Positions 39,241 through 49,431 are shown, numbered from the stretch's first letter. The stretch is DNA of 64,000 nt from Limnobacter sp. CACIAM 66H1 (GCF_001601825.1 NZ_LUJK01000005.1:34075-98074), one strand, 5' to 3'. Numbers and translations: made by a program. Notes: generated by a model not told the origin, from the sequence alone.

Positions 39241-40367
39241 CACGACGCCTGCGCGCTGGCCAGTGCTTTGGGCAAGGCCACCAAAAAGGCTTCATTTTCA
39301 TGAGGAAGGCCAACGGACACGCGCAACCATTGCGGCAAACCATAGCCATTGACAGGACGAACGATCACGCCCAAACGCTGAAGGGCATCAAACACCTTTA
39401 TACCGGCGTCATCAGTATTGCCAGCCTTGAACAATACAAAATTGCCATAGGAAGGCACGTACTCTAAACCGAGGAACTTCAACCCACTTTCGATCTGCTC
39501 AAGCCCCTTGAGATTCACCTCATAGGTTTGTTGCAGGAATTCGACATCATCAATTGCGGCCTCTGCCGCAGCAAGTGCCAATGAATTGACATTGAAGGGC
39601 TGGCGAACGCGGTTCATCAAATCGGCCACCTCAGCGCTGGACACTGCATATCCCACTCGCAAACCTGCCAGGCCATAGGCCTTGGAGAAGCTACGTGACA
39701 CCAGCAGATTGGGGAATTGTGCAACCCACTGGGTGGAATCATACTGATCCTCGGGTTTCAGAAATTCGTTGTAGGCCTCATCAAGCACAACCAGCACATT
39801 CGATGGCACCTGCTTCAAAAAGGCAAGCAACTTTTCCTGCGGCAGAAAGGTACCTGTCGGGTTGTTGGGGTTAGCGATGAAAACCACACGGGTTTGTGAA
39901 TCGATTGCATTCAAAAACCCGTCGAGATCGTGGGTAAAACACACCGCAGGAACCACCTTCGACTCGGCACCACAACCCTGAGTAGCCAGAGGATAAACCG
40001 CGAAAGCATACTGCGAAAACACGGCATTGGTGCCCTGCGTTAGAAAGGCTTTCGCTGCCAACTCCAACACATCGTTCGACCCGTTGCCCAAGGTGATTTG
40101 TTCGGATTTCACGCCATGACGAGTGGCCAATTTGGCTTTCAAGGCAAAACCATTTGCATCGGGATAACGGCCCAGATCCATCGCAGCCTGTGCAATAGCT
40201 GCCTTGGCTTTTTCACCCAGCCCCAGTGGATTTTCATTGGAAGCAAGTTTGACCACCGTATTCGGATCGAGGCCCAATTCACGGACCACATCGGACACTG
40301 GCTTGCCAGCCTTGTAAGGGGCAATGGCACGAATAAATTCAGGAGATTGCTCGGTCAGTTTTTGCAT
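39240..40367 (-). CDS. hisC: histidinol-phosphate aminotransferase (aromatic aminotransferase candidate)
   Basis: This 375-residue class I/II PLP aminotransferase has KLASNENPLG (40-49), NPNNPTG (166-172), VLDEAY and the Schiff-base Lys229 in SRSFSKAYGLAGLRVGY. HisC-type enzymes act on histidinol phosphate, and those encoded between pheA and tyrA often also transaminate phenylpyruvate and 4-hydroxyphenylpyruvate. No other his genes are nearby, which supports an aromatic role here. Confidence 0.93.
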   Translation of the reverse strand: MQKLTEQSPEFIRAIAPYKAGKPVSDVVRELGLDPNTVVKLASNENPLGLGEKAKAAIAQAAMDLGRYPDANGFALKAKLATRHGVKSEQITLGNGSNDVLELAAKAFLTQGTNAVFSQYAFAVYPLATQGCGAESKVVPAVCFTHDLDGFLNAIDSQTRVVFIANPNNPTGTFLPQEKLLAFLKQVPSNVLVVLDEAYNEFLKPEDQYDSTQWVAQFPNLLVSRSFSKAYGLAGLRVGYAVSSAEVADLMNRVRQPFNVNSLALAAAEAAIDDVEFLQQTYEVNLKGLEQIESGLKFLGLEYVPSYGNFVLFKAGNTDDAGIKVFDALQRLGVIVRPVNGYGLPQWLRVSVGLPHENEAFLVALPKALASAQAS

Positions 40368-40377
40368 GGTGCTGCTT

Positions 40378-41469
40378 TCAGTTGCGTTGTGCTGCCGGGT
40401 ATGAACCCAGCACTTTCAAAAAGGATGCATTTTTTCTCAATTGATCCAGGGCCTTGGCCACGGCAGGCTCAGTTTGATGACCTTGCAGATCAATAAAGAA
40501 ATAGTATTCCCAGCGTCCGTTGCGTGCAGGTCGAGACTCCAGTCGGGTCATGGAAACATTCTCGGCATTAAACGGTTCCAGCATTTTGTAAACAGCCCCG
40601 GGTTGATTGGGCACTGAGGCAACCAAACTTGTTTTGTCCTGCCCGGAAGGCCCTGTAATTTGATTGCCCAAAACCAGGAAACGAGTGGTGTTGTGCGCAT
40701 CGTCCTGGATATGCTCTTGAAATGCCTTCAAGCCATAACGCTCGCGCGCCGCTTGGCCTGCAATGGCTGCCACTTTTGCATTTTCGCTGGCCATTTGCGC
40801 AGCGACACCGTTGCTGGCCACGGTTTCTTGTTGAATATGCGGTGCGTACTGCGAAAGCCAACCACGGCACTGGGCCAACGCCTGCGGGTGCGCACAAATT
40901 TTCTCAATACCGTCCAGTGAGCCGGTTTGACACAACAACTGATGGTGAATAGCCAATTGCACTTCACCACACACCAACGCGCTTGAATCCACCAGCGCGT
41001 CCAGCGTGCGAGCAATCGACCCTTCTGTCGAGTTTTCAACAGGCACCACTGCAAAATCCACCTGCTGGGCTTGCAACTGGCGAAATGCTTCTTCAATCGT
41101 GTCGACAGGCTCAGCCTGAACACAATGCCCAAAGAATGACCACACCGCCTGTTCGCTGTACGTGCCCAAGGGTCCAAGGAACGCCACATGTACCTCGCGC
41201 TCCAGGGAGCGGCAAGCCGACATGATCTCCTTGAACAAAGTGTTGACGTGTTGGGTATTCAAAGGCCCGCTGTTGGCCGCATTCAGTTTGTCGAGCACCT
41301 GCGCCTCTCGTTCGGGGCGCATGACTGGGGCATCGGTTTTTGCTTTCACATGGCCGATGGACTGGGCCAGACTCGCTCGCTTGTTCAGCAATACCAGCAT
41401 TTGCTGATCGATTTCGTCGATCTGATCACGAAACTTCAACAACTCGGCATTGATATCCGGGGTATCCAT
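40378..41469 (-). CDS. pheA: bifunctional chorismate mutase / prephenate dehydratase
   Basis: This 363-residue protein has an AroQ chorismate mutase domain (about 5-85), a prephenate dehydratase domain (about 92-270, with VAFLGPLGTYSEQA and NTTRFLVLG) and a C-terminal ACT domain (about 280-350) carrying the phenylalanine-binding ESRP motif. Feedback inhibition by phenylalanine is therefore likely. The ATG at 41469 overlaps the serC stop as TGATG, which indicates coupled translation. Confidence 0.96.
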   Translation of the reverse strand: MDTPDINAELLKFRDQIDEIDQQMLVLLNKRASLAQSIGHVKAKTDAPVMRPEREAQVLDKLNAANSGPLNTQHVNTLFKEIMSACRSLEREVHVAFLGPLGTYSEQAVWSFFGHCVQAEPVDTIEEAFRQLQAQQVDFAVVPVENSTEGSIARTLDALVDSSALVCGEVQLAIHHQLLCQTGSLDGIEKICAHPQALAQCRGWLSQYAPHIQQETVASNGVAAQMASENAKVAAIAGQAARERYGLKAFQEHIQDDAHNTTRFLVLGNQITGPSGQDKTSLVASVPNQPGAVYKMLEPFNAENVSMTRLESRPARNGRWEYYFFIDLQGHQTEPAVAKALDQLRKNASFLKVLGSYPAAQRN

Positions 41470-42587
41470 CAAGCCTCCGTTTTCTCGAAATCGCGCATGA
41501 AATCCACCAAAGCTTTCACACCCTCAAAGGGCATCGCGTTGTAGATCGAGGCCCGCATGCCACCCACCGATTTGTGCCCTTTCAGCTGCACCAAACCATG
41601 CTCGGCAGCCTTGCTCAGAAAGCTGGCATTCAGCGATTCATCAGCCAGTGTGAATGGCACATTCATGCGGGAACGGTCTTGCCGGCGAACTGGGCAATTG
41701 TACAAATCGCTGTCATCGATAGTGTTGTACAACAAGGCAGCTTTTTCCTGAGCTTGTGCTTGCGCCCATGAAACACCGCCCTGCTCAATTAACCATTCAA
41801 ACACCAAACCGGCAATGTAAATCGAATAGGTGGGCGGGGTGTTGTACATGGAACCGTTTTCAGCCACGGTCCCAAAGGCAAATGCAGAAGGACAAATGGG
41901 CAAGGCTCGATTGAGCAATTCTTGATCTACGACAACGATGGTGACACCAGCCGGGCCCACATTTTTTTGCGCGCCACCATAAATCAACCCGTATTTACTC
42001 ACTTCAATTGGTTTGGACAGAATGTTTGAGGACATGTCCGCCACCACCGGGCAATCCAACTGACTGGCGAGGGTTTCAATTTGTCCGTTGAATTCAACAC
42101 CACTGATGGTTTCATTGTCGCAATAGTGCAGATAGGCCATTTGTTGACCATTCACTCGGTCGAGTAAGGACGCGCACTCAGGTACGTAACACGCCGCTGC
42201 GGTGTTGGCCAGGGCGTTCGCGTTGTCGAGCACCACACGGGCCAGTCCGTACTTCGAAAATTCCTTGGTGGTCTTTTTCGACCAAGCACCTGTATTGACG
42301 AATGCGGCTTGCTCAAACCCTTGAAGCAAATTCATGGGCACAATTGCATTCATGCCAACAGCACCACCCTGCATGAACAATACGTCGTGCGAGTCAGGCA
42401 CATTCAACAGCTTGCGAAAGTCATCACGGGTTTTTTCAAAAATCCGGGTGTATTCAGGGCTGCGATGACTCATTTCCATCACAGACAAACCCTTGCCCTG
42501 CCAATCCAGCATTTCCTCGGCAGCCCGACGCAAGACCGACTCAGGCAAGGCTGCCGGACCAGCTGAAAAATTCCAAACTCTAGACAT
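41469..42587 (-). CDS. serC: phosphoserine aminotransferase
   Basis: This 372-residue PLP enzyme makes phosphoserine, and in many bacteria also acts in pyridoxal phosphate synthesis. MSRVWNFSAGPAALPE, FMQGGAVGMN and ADMSSNIL are characteristic, and the PLP lysine is Lys208 in GGAQKNVGPAG. It follows gyrA by 39 bp. The start at 42587 is supported by homology; an upstream in-frame codon would add only five residues. Confidence 0.97.
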   Translation of the reverse strand: MSRVWNFSAGPAALPESVLRRAAEEMLDWQGKGLSVMEMSHRSPEYTRIFEKTRDDFRKLLNVPDSHDVLFMQGGAVGMNAIVPMNLLQGFEQAAFVNTGAWSKKTTKEFSKYGLARVVLDNANALANTAAACYVPECASLLDRVNGQQMAYLHYCDNETISGVEFNGQIETLASQLDCPVVADMSSNILSKPIEVSKYGLIYGGAQKNVGPAGVTIVVVDQELLNRALPICPSAFAFGTVAENGSMYNTPPTYSIYIAGLVFEWLIEQGGVSWAQAQAQEKAALLYNTIDDSDLYNCPVRRQDRSRMNVPFTLADESLNASFLSKAAEHGLVQLKGHKSVGGMRASIYNAMPFEGVKALVDFMRDFEKTEA

Positions 42588-42626
42588 GCTCGCCCTGTGC
42601 AATCAACCGTTCAAACCATTTTCAAT

Positions 42627-45239
42627 TCATTCATCAGCAGGTGCTGAATCACCATTCTCTTCGGACTCACCAAGATCCTCAGCGTCTGACTCAACAATGC
42701 GCTGCAATCCTGAAAGCCATGTACCCTCGTCCACGCTGATCAAAGTGACGCCCTGTGTTGCACGACCCATTTCACGAATTTCTGATACCCGAGTTCGAAC
42801 CAGCACACCACCGGTGGTGATCAACATGATTTCATCCGTTGGGTTGACGAGCACCGCAGAAACGACTTTGCCATTGCGCTCCGAAGTTTGAATCGCGATC
42901 ATGCCTTTGGTACCGCGACCATGTCGGGTGTACTCGGAAACTGGCGTGCGCTTTCCAAAACCGTTCTCGGTGGCGGTGAGCACGGACTGCTGTTCACTTT
43001 CTGCCACCAGCATGGCAATGACTCGCTGCCCTTCTTCAAGATTCATGCCGCGAACACCACGTGCATTGCGACCCATGGCGCGCACATCATTTTCATCGAA
43101 ACGGACTGCCTTGCCGGAATCGCTGAACAACATGACATCGTTGGTGCCGTTGGTCATCGCTGCACCAATCAAGAAGTCACCTTCATCCAAATTCACGGCA
43201 ATAATGCCGCGCTTCATGGGCCTTGAAAAATCGCTCAGCTTTGACTTTTTAACTGTACCCAGGCTGGTGGCCATGAACACATACTTGTCGTCATCTTCAA
43301 AACTTTTTACCGGCAACACCGCAGTGATTTTTTCACCCTCAGCCAAGGGGAACATATTGATGATTGGGCGACCACGTGAGGTGCGCGAACCTTGAGGCAC
43401 TTCATACACCTTGAGCCAATACACGCGACCTGCGTTACTGAAGTACAAAATCGTGTCATGGGTGTTGGCCACAAACAGGTAATCAATCCAGTCGTCGTCT
43501 TTGGTGGTGGCCGCCTGTTTCCCGCGTCCACCGCGTTTTTGAGCCCGGTATTCGGTCAGTGGCTGACTCTTGATGTAGCCGGAATGGGACAAGGTAACCA
43601 CCATGTCTTGCGGGGTGATCAGATCTTCGGTGCCCAGTTCGGTGGCGTTGAATTCGATCATTGAGCGACGTTCGTCAGCAAACTCGTTGCCAATCGACGT
43701 CAGTTCATCTTTGATGATCTGGTTGATGCGCTCTGGCTTGGACAAAATGTCGAGCAGGTCAGCAATCTGATCGATCACTTCTTTGTACTCATTCAAAATT
43801 TTGTCTTGCTCAAGGCCCGTCAAGCGCTGCAAACGCATGTTCAGAATTTCCTGCGCCTGCACTTCGCTCAAGCGGTACATACCATCGTCCTGCAATCCCA
43901 GGCGGGCTGGCAAACCTTCGGGGCGGAAGGCTTTTGCACCACCCGAATCGCCCAGTTCCGTACGCGACAACATTTCCCGAACAATCGAGGAGTCCCAGCT
44001 TTTGGCAACCAGATCTGCTTTCGCCACGGGTGGCGTGGGTGCGGCCTTGATGATTGCAATGAATTCATCAATGTTGGCAAGCGCCACTGCCAAACCTTCC
44101 AAAACATGACCACGGTCACGGGCCTTTCGCAGCTCAAATACAGTGCGGCGGGTGATGACCTCACGCCGATGACGGAGGAAATAGAAAATCAGGTCCCGCA
44201 AGTTCAACAAACGGGGCTGTCCATCGACCAGCGCGACCATGTTGATACCGAAGGTGTCCTGAAGCTGGGTGTTCTTGTAAAGGTTATTCAAGATAACCTC
44301 AGGCACCTCGCCACGCTTCAGTTCGATCACCACCCGGATACCGTCTTTATCGGACTCATCACGGATGTCGGAAATACCTTCAATCTTCTTTTCAGACACC
44401 AACTCGGCGATTCGCTCAAGCAGTGATTTCTTATTCACCTGATAAGGCAGCTCGTCCACAATAATGGCCTGGCGGTTGCCTTTGTCCAGATCTTCAAAAT
44501 GCGTTTTCGCACGCATGACCACGCGGCCGCGGCCGGTTCGGTAGCCCTCTCGCACGCCCTGAATGCCATAAATAATGCCCGCGGTGGGGAAATCTGGCGC
44601 AGGAATCAACTCAATCAAGTCATCGACCGTGCACTCCGGTGCGTCAATCGCATAAAGGCAGGCCGCAACCACTTCTTTCAGGTTATGGGGGGGCATGTTG
44701 GTGGCCATGCCCACAGCGATGCCTGACGAACCATTGACCAGCAAATTCGGCAAGCGCGCAGGCAACACCTTGGGCTCGCGCTCGCTGCCATCGTAGTTCG
44801 GCCCGAAATCGACAGTCTCCTTGTCGATGTCCAGCAGCATTTCCTGGGCGATCTTGGCGAGGCGAATTTCGGTATAACGCATGGCCGCTGCGTTATCACC
44901 GTCGATTGAACCGAAGTTGCCCTGACCATCGACCAGCATGTAGCGCAACGAAAAATCTTGTGCCATACGCACAATGGTGTCGTAAACCGCAGAATCACCG
45001 TGTGGGTGGTATTTACCGATCACATCACCCACAATACGGGCTGATTTTTTGTATGCGCGGTTCCAGTCATTGTTCAACTCGTGCATCGCAAACAGAACAC
45101 GGCGGTGTACCGGCTTCAGGCCGTCACGCACATCGGGCAGCGCACGCCCCACGATTACGCTCATGGCGTAGTCAAGGTACGACCTGCGCATCTCCTCTTC
45201 AAGACTGATAGGGAGCGTTTCTTTTGCGAATGAATCCAT
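42627..45239 (-). CDS. gyrA: DNA gyrase subunit A
   Basis: This 870-residue type II topoisomerase subunit has the active-site Tyr122 in AMRYTEIRL and the quinolone-determining stretch [10 protein letters not shown] with Ser83 and Asp87, the unsubstituted residues, so no classical gyrA resistance change is present. The C-terminal domain contains the six-bladed DNA-wrapping repeats including QKRGGRGKQ (GyrA box). The acidic C-terminal tail resembles that of E. coli. It is the first gene of the minus-strand supraoperon, with AAGAAG before the ATG. Confidence 0.99.
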   Translation of the reverse strand: MDSFAKETLPISLEEEMRRSYLDYAMSVIVGRALPDVRDGLKPVHRRVLFAMHELNNDWNRAYKKSARIVGDVIGKYHPHGDSAVYDTIVRMAQDFSLRYMLVDGQGNFGSIDGDNAAAMRYTEIRLAKIAQEMLLDIDKETVDFGPNYDGSEREPKVLPARLPNLLVNGSSGIAVGMATNMPPHNLKEVVAACLYAIDAPECTVDDLIELIPAPDFPTAGIIYGIQGVREGYRTGRGRVVMRAKTHFEDLDKGNRQAIIVDELPYQVNKKSLLERIAELVSEKKIEGISDIRDESDKDGIRVVIELKRGEVPEVILNNLYKNTQLQDTFGINMVALVDGQPRLLNLRDLIFYFLRHRREVITRRTVFELRKARDRGHVLEGLAVALANIDEFIAIIKAAPTPPVAKADLVAKSWDSSIVREMLSRTELGDSGGAKAFRPEGLPARLGLQDDGMYRLSEVQAQEILNMRLQRLTGLEQDKILNEYKEVIDQIADLLDILSKPERINQIIKDELTSIGNEFADERRSMIEFNATELGTEDLITPQDMVVTLSHSGYIKSQPLTEYRAQKRGGRGKQAATTKDDDWIDYLFVANTHDTILYFSNAGRVYWLKVYEVPQGSRTSRGRPIINMFPLAEGEKITAVLPVKSFEDDDKYVFMATSLGTVKKSKLSDFSRPMKRGIIAVNLDEGDFLIGAAMTNGTNDVMLFSDSGKAVRFDENDVRAMGRNARGVRGMNLEEGQRVIAMLVAESEQQSVLTATENGFGKRTPVSEYTRHGRGTKGMIAIQTSERNGKVVSAVLVNPTDEIMLITTGGVLVRTRVSEIREMGRATQGVTLISVDEGTWLSGLQRIVESDAEDLGESEENGDSAPADE

Positions 45240-45408
45240 GTTTCTTCTTGTGTTGAATTATTTGACTGAAGGAATAACAATCCTGAGCGCTGCCATTCAT
45301 GGCGGCGTCACATCTCTGGCGCTACACTTGCAAGCTTTCGATTGTATCAGCCAAAATCGCTGAAACTGGGCGCAATGGTGCGTTCCAAATCATCTAGTGA
45401 CCCTGCCC

Positions 45409-46731
45409 ATGCAACTGCTTATCCCCCAATGGCTCTTGTGCCTGAACCACACCACTGAAGTGCTTGAAAACCATGCGGTTTTGATTCAGCAAGACCGGAT
45501 CCTTGCCATTGGCCCACGCGATGAATTGTTGCAGTCACACCCAAACGCAGAAAGGATTGATCTGCCGGGACAGGTGCTGATGCCTGGCCTCATTAACTGC
45601 CACACGCACGCGGCCATGAATATCCTGCGAGGTGCTGCCGACGACCTGGCCCTGCATGACTGGTTACAAACCCGGATTTGGCCCCTTGAGGGTGAATTGG
45701 CCGATGCTGAGTTTGTGTATGACGGCACAGTATTGGCCGCCGCCGAAATGCTTCAGGGCGGAATCACCACTTTCAACGACATGTATTTTTACCCCGACCA
45801 GGTTGTTCAAGCAGCTCTAGATGTGGGTTCACGCGTATTTGCAGGCATCACCGTGATTGAATTCCCGACCCGCTACGCCGCGGAGGCCAAGCAATACATC
45901 GAACTGGGGATAGCGGCACGCGACAAATTCAAACATGAAAACACCGTGCATTGGACAATCGCTCCGCATGCACCTTACACGGTGAGTGATGACACCTTCC
46001 GGCATATGGCGATGCTGGCCGAGGAGCTTGACTTGCCCGTTCACTGCCATCTGCATGAGACCGCGAGTGAAGTCAGTGATGCGGAAAGCCGGGACGGGAC
46101 ACGGCCGTTTGCCAGGTTTGAACAACTCGGCCTGATTAACGAACGCCTGATGGCAGTGCACGGAGTGCACTTGAACGAGCATGAATTGCTAACGATGGCG
46201 GAAAAAGGTGCGACTTTGGTTCATTGCCCCGCATCAAACCTGAAACTCGCCAGCGGCATTGCCCCCGTGGCCAAGGCACTAAAAGCCGGTGTCAATGTAG
46301 TGATCGGTACTGATGGTGCGGCCAGCAACAACAAGCTGGACATGTGGGAAGAAGGTCGCTTGGCCTCCCTTCTTTGCAAGGGCGCGAGTGGCGATGCCAC
46401 CGCCTTCAGTGCGGGTGAATTACTCAAAAGCATGACCTGCAACGCGGCCAAGGCCCTGGGCGCAGACCACCTGATCGGCCGCATCGCCCCCGGCCTGCAG
46501 GCGGACCTGATCACAATCGCAATTGGAGAGGCTGCTCACCAGTTACCCAACCACAATCTGGTCTCGAAACTGGCTTACAGCGGGGCTTCCAGGGATGTGA
46601 AGCATGTTTGGGTAGCGGGCGTTCAAGTTGTGCAATCGCAACAACTTGTGGGCAAAAGGGCACAATTAGTCGGTGAAATCATGCGAAAAACCCAACGAGT
46701 GTGGCAGACTCGTGTCGAGAAAGTTGGTTGA
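45409..46731 (+). CDS. TRZ/ATZ-family amidohydrolase (probable S-adenosylhomocysteine/methylthioadenosine deaminase)
   Basis: This is a 440-residue metal-dependent hydrolase. The metal ligands are visible as His65-His67 in NCHTHAAM, HCHLHETASE further on, AVHGVHLN and the TDGAASNN segment. The TIM-barrel family includes atrazine and guanine deaminases; the MtaD-type deaminase is the usual function in this context and is inferred. The ATG at 45409 is used; a GTG four codons earlier (45397) is possible. It is divergent from gyrA and upstream of the ompA-ubiG-gph cluster. Confidence 0.82.
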   Translation: MQLLIPQWLLCLNHTTEVLENHAVLIQQDRILAIGPRDELLQSHPNAERIDLPGQVLMPGLINCHTHAAMNILRGAADDLALHDWLQTRIWPLEGELADAEFVYDGTVLAAAEMLQGGITTFNDMYFYPDQVVQAALDVGSRVFAGITVIEFPTRYAAEAKQYIELGIAARDKFKHENTVHWTIAPHAPYTVSDDTFRHMAMLAEELDLPVHCHLHETASEVSDAESRDGTRPFARFEQLGLINERLMAVHGVHLNEHELLTMAEKGATLVHCPASNLKLASGIAPVAKALKAGVNVVIGTDGAASNNKLDMWEEGRLASLLCKGASGDATAFSAGELLKSMTCNAAKALGADHLIGRIAPGLQADLITIAIGEAAHQLPNHNLVSKLAYSGASRDVKHVWVAGVQVVQSQQLVGKRAQLVGEIMRKTQRVWQTRVEKVG

Positions 46732-46806
46732 GAGGGTGATAACTATGACAGCCTCTACTGTAAACTATCAACCAGCTTGAACCCCTATTTAACCCAAGGA
46801 GCAACA

Positions 46807-47463
46807 ATGAAAAAAATGTCGACTCTCACGCAAGTTCTGATGGCAATGGCCATTGGTACAGCGTCTACAGCCGCTATGGCCCACACAACAGACAAAGGTG
46901 AAGGCCTGTCAGGCTATGTAGTGGATGGCAGCGGCAAGGTTGTTAAAGACGGCTCCGGCGAGTGCATCCGCACCAGCTACTTCACAGCCGCTTTGGCAAT
47001 TCAGGAATGTGATCCTGACTTGATCCCCAAGAAGCCAGCACCAGCACCAGTTGCTGCACCAGCACCTGCTCCTGAGCCAGCACCCGCACCAACTCCAGTG
47101 ATTACAAAAGTAAGCCTGGAAGCTGATGCCTACTTTGACTTCGACAAGGCCACATTGAAGCAAGGCGGCAAGGACCGCATTGATTCCGAAATCGCCAAGT
47201 TGGGTCAGGTTGACCTGAACAGCGTAATCGCAATCGGCCACACCGACTCTATCGGTTCCGATGCCTACAACCAGAAACTGTCCGAGCGTCGCGCTCAGGC
47301 CGTGAAGGACTACATGGTCAGCAAAGGCGTAGCTGCTGATCGTATCCAGATCAAGGGCATGGGCGAAAGCCAGCCAGTGGCTGACAACAAGACCAAAGAA
47401 GGTCGCGCCAAGAACCGTCGCGTTGAAATCGAATTCAACGCAACACAGAAAGTTGTTAAGTAA
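46807..47463 (+). CDS. OmpA-family outer-membrane protein with Pro-Ala linker
   Basis: This is a 218-residue exported protein. A signal peptide ends at AMA-HTT (about residue 23), an N-terminal segment with two cysteines follows, then a proline/alanine-rich linker (about 75-100), then an OmpA C-terminal peptidoglycan-binding domain (FDFDKATLKQGG, GHTDSIGSDAYNQKLSERRA, GRAKNRRVEIE). There is no beta-barrel, so it is not a classical OmpA porin but a peptidoglycan-anchored periplasmic/outer-membrane protein. AAGGAG is well placed before the ATG. A strong terminator follows. Confidence 0.88.
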   Translation: MKKMSTLTQVLMAMAIGTASTAAMAHTTDKGEGLSGYVVDGSGKVVKDGSGECIRTSYFTAALAIQECDPDLIPKKPAPAPVAAPAPAPEPAPAPTPVITKVSLEADAYFDFDKATLKQGGKDRIDSEIAKLGQVDLNSVIAIGHTDSIGSDAYNQKLSERRAQAVKDYMVSKGVAADRIQIKGMGESQPVADNKTKEGRAKNRRVEIEFNATQKVVK

Positions 47464-47490
47464 TTAGCAACCTTCCGTTCTGATCAAAAA

Positions 47491-47514
47491 AGCCCGGCCT
47501 TGCCGGGCTTTTTT
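47491..47514 (+). terminator. intrinsic terminator after the OmpA-family gene
   Basis: AGCCCGGC (47491-47498) and GCCGGGCT (47502-47509) form a perfect 8-bp stem with a 3-nt loop, followed by a T-run to 47514. An A-run on the left would also allow terminator function on the opposite strand. Confidence 0.85.
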
Positions 47515-47570
47515 GTTTCTTCCTTCAGTTAAACTAAAGCCTGTTGAACACATTCCACGAGCCTTTGACA

Positions 47571-48290
47571 ATGAGCAGTATCGAATCCAACAACAACGTA
47601 GACCATGCAGAACTGGCTAAATTTTCGGCCCTTGCCAGCAAATGGTGGGACCCAAACAGTGAATTCCGCCCTTTACATGAAATCAACCCCCTTCGGTTGA
47701 ACTGGATCGATGAACGCGCAGGCCTGAAAGGCAAACGCGTGCTGGACGTGGGCTGCGGTGGAGGTATTCTGGCGGAAAGTATGGCACGCCGTGGCGCAGA
47801 TGTTTTGGGCATTGACCTGGCAGACAAGTCGCTGAAGGTGGCTGAACTGCACAAGCTTGAAACCGGTGTGAACAATGTCAATTATCGATTTGTTTCGGCT
47901 GAGCAATTGGCCGCTGAAGAGCAAGATACCTTCGATGTTGTGACTTGCCTTGAAATGCTGGAACACGTGCCTGATCCGGCTCAAACCATTCAGGCCTGTG
48001 CTGACTTGTGTAAACCGGGCGGATGGCTGTTTTTCTCAACCATCAATCGCAATCCCAAAAGTTTCGTCTTCGCGATTGTTGGTGCAGAGTACGTGCTAAA
48101 CCTTCTTCCCAAGGGCACTCACGAATACAAGAAATTCATCAAACCCTCTGAATTGGCTCAATATGCACGCCAATCCAAACTGGAATTTGCCGAGATCATT
48201 GGCTTGGTTTATAACCCGCTCACCAAAGTTTACAGACTGGCTCGCGACACCGACGTAAACTACATGGTGGCCTGCCGCAAATCCGCCTGA
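47571..48290 (+). CDS. ubiG: ubiquinone biosynthesis O-methyltransferase UbiG
   Basis: This 239-residue SAM-dependent methyltransferase performs both O-methylations of ubiquinone. [19 protein letters not shown] at the N-terminus and the SAM motif [13 protein letters not shown] are diagnostic, with [11 protein letters not shown] next. The ATG at 47571 is preferred; a TTG nine codons earlier is possible. gph starts 11 bp downstream; the ompA-ubiG-gph order downstream of gyrA is conserved in Burkholderiales. Confidence 0.96.
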   Translation: MSSIESNNNVDHAELAKFSALASKWWDPNSEFRPLHEINPLRLNWIDERAGLKGKRVLDVGCGGGILAESMARRGADVLGIDLADKSLKVAELHKLETGVNNVNYRFVSAEQLAAEEQDTFDVVTCLEMLEHVPDPAQTIQACADLCKPGGWLFFSTINRNPKSFVFAIVGAEYVLNLLPKGTHEYKKFIKPSELAQYARQSKLEFAEIIGLVYNPLTKVYRLARDTDVNYMVACRKSA

Positions 48291-48301
48291 GGAGTGACGG
48301 C

Positions 48302-48958
48302 ATGCCCTTGCGAGGAATTCTCTTCGATCTGGATGGCACCCTCGTAGACACGGCTCCAGACCTGTGCGGAACCATTCAAGACATGCAAAGCGATCGAGGC
48401 GTTGATATCACGCCCTATCTTGCAATGGAGCACCTGGCCTCTGGGGGCGCACGGGCTTTACTGAAAATCGGTTTCGGACTTGAAATGCACTATCCGGAAT
48501 TCCCTGCCATGCGTGCGGAATTTCTTGAACGTTATGAGGTCCGAATCGCCCGCGAGAGCGCCGTTTACAGCGGAATTATTCCCCTGTTGAATGAAATTAG
48601 GGCCCGCGGGGCGCAATGGGGCATCGTCACCAACAAGCCGTATTATTTGGCAGAGAAATTGGTGCAAGAACTCGGCTTGACCCAGGGATGTAGTGTGTTA
48701 ATTGGGGGAGACACCGCAGAAAAACCCAAACCCTCTCCCCTGCCCTGCTACATGGCAGCCGGTCAAATGCGTTTACCCACGGAGCAATGTGTGATGATTG
48801 GCGATGATGAACGGGATGTCATCGCGGGCCGGGAGGCCGGTATGGCTACTGTGGCGGTTGAATACGGCTACATCGCCAGTCCGATTGAGCAATGGGGCGC
48901 TGATGCCATCGTAAAAACGGCCCACGATTTGGCCAAGTGGCTTGAAATTAGAATGTGA
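48302..48958 (+). CDS. gph: phosphoglycolate phosphatase (HAD family)
   Basis: This 218-residue HAD-superfamily phosphatase has DLDGTLVDT with nucleophile Asp9 and Asp11, the motif II stretch GIVTNKPYYLAE, Lys in AEKPKPSPLP and the GDDERDV motif near residue 163. Its partner ubiG is immediately upstream, a common pairing, which makes the Gph or MupP/UbiG-associated assignment likely. Substrates other than phosphoglycolate cannot be excluded. Confidence 0.9.
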   Translation: MPLRGILFDLDGTLVDTAPDLCGTIQDMQSDRGVDITPYLAMEHLASGGARALLKIGFGLEMHYPEFPAMRAEFLERYEVRIARESAVYSGIIPLLNEIRARGAQWGIVTNKPYYLAEKLVQELGLTQGCSVLIGGDTAEKPKPSPLPCYMAAGQMRLPTEQCVMIGDDERDVIAGREAGMATVAVEYGYIASPIEQWGADAIVKTAHDLAKWLEIRM

Positions 48959-48974
48959 GCCCCCACCTCAAGAG

Positions 48975-48983
48975 TGTTACAAT
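48975..48983 (+). promoter_or_regulatory. extended -10 promoter element of ssrA
   Basis: TG-T-TACAAT (48975-48983) fits the extended -10 pattern and lies 12 bp before the mature 5' end of tmRNA. No good -35 hexamer is seen at the normal distance. Confidence 0.5.
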
Positions 48984-48995
48984 GGAGTTTCCAAT

Positions 48996-49379
48996 GGGGT
49001 CGATCTGGTTTCGACGTGGGTTGCAAAGCTATTGGGGCGTGTCGAGGATCAGTTACCTCGTAAATCCATCTGAAAAACTTTAAACGCAAACGACTCTTCG
49101 TTTAGCCCCGAACTCAAACTGGCCGCTTAAGCCAGTTTAGTTTGGACTTCCTACACCAGTTCGCCGATGGACTGGGCGGGGTCAAACCCGCAGTGGGATC
49201 ATCTACATCGGACCGCTTACCGGAATGCTGCCGGCCGGTAAGTTAAATTAGGTGGATCGCGGATGCTGAAGAATGTCGCTTTTCGTCAGTAGCCGTTAAA
49301 TTCAAAGAAGACGACTACACACGTAGAACTGGTAGTGGAGGATTTGCGGACGCGGGTTCAATTCCCGCCGGCTCCACCA
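48996..49379 (+). ncRNA. ssrA: transfer-messenger RNA (tmRNA)
   Basis: The 384-nt RNA rescues stalled ribosomes. The ends form an alanine-type acceptor stem: GGGGTCG (48996-49002) pairs with CGGCTCC before ACCA, including the G3-U wobble, and the 3' CCA is encoded (49377-49379). The T-arm sequence GGGTTCAATTCC is present. The resume codon is GCA at 49086, and the tag reads A-NDSSFSPELKLAA and stops at TAA 49128-49130, ending in the usual LAA degradation signal. It is a one-piece tmRNA. Confidence 0.95.
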
Positions 49380-49389
49380 AATAGAGAAA

Positions 49390-49417
49390 AAGGCTACCCG
49401 GAAAGGTAGCCTTTTTT
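49390..49417 (+). terminator. intrinsic terminator of ssrA
   Basis: AAGGCTACC (49390-49398) pairs with GGTAGCCTT (49405-49413) around a 6-nt loop, followed by a run of T to 49417. The A-rich left flank means it may also act on the opposite strand, for the cytochrome gene. Confidence 0.85.
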
Positions 49418-49431
49418 GCATTTACTTCAAC

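Noticed and set aside
46777..46806. Ten-codon N-terminal extension of the OmpA-family protein
   Set aside because: The internal ATG at 46807 has a perfect AAGGAG and a normal signal peptide, so the longer start is unlikely.
47030..47096. GCACCAGCACC-type tandem repeat
   Set aside because: It encodes the Pro-Ala linker of the OmpA-family protein and needs no separate explanation.
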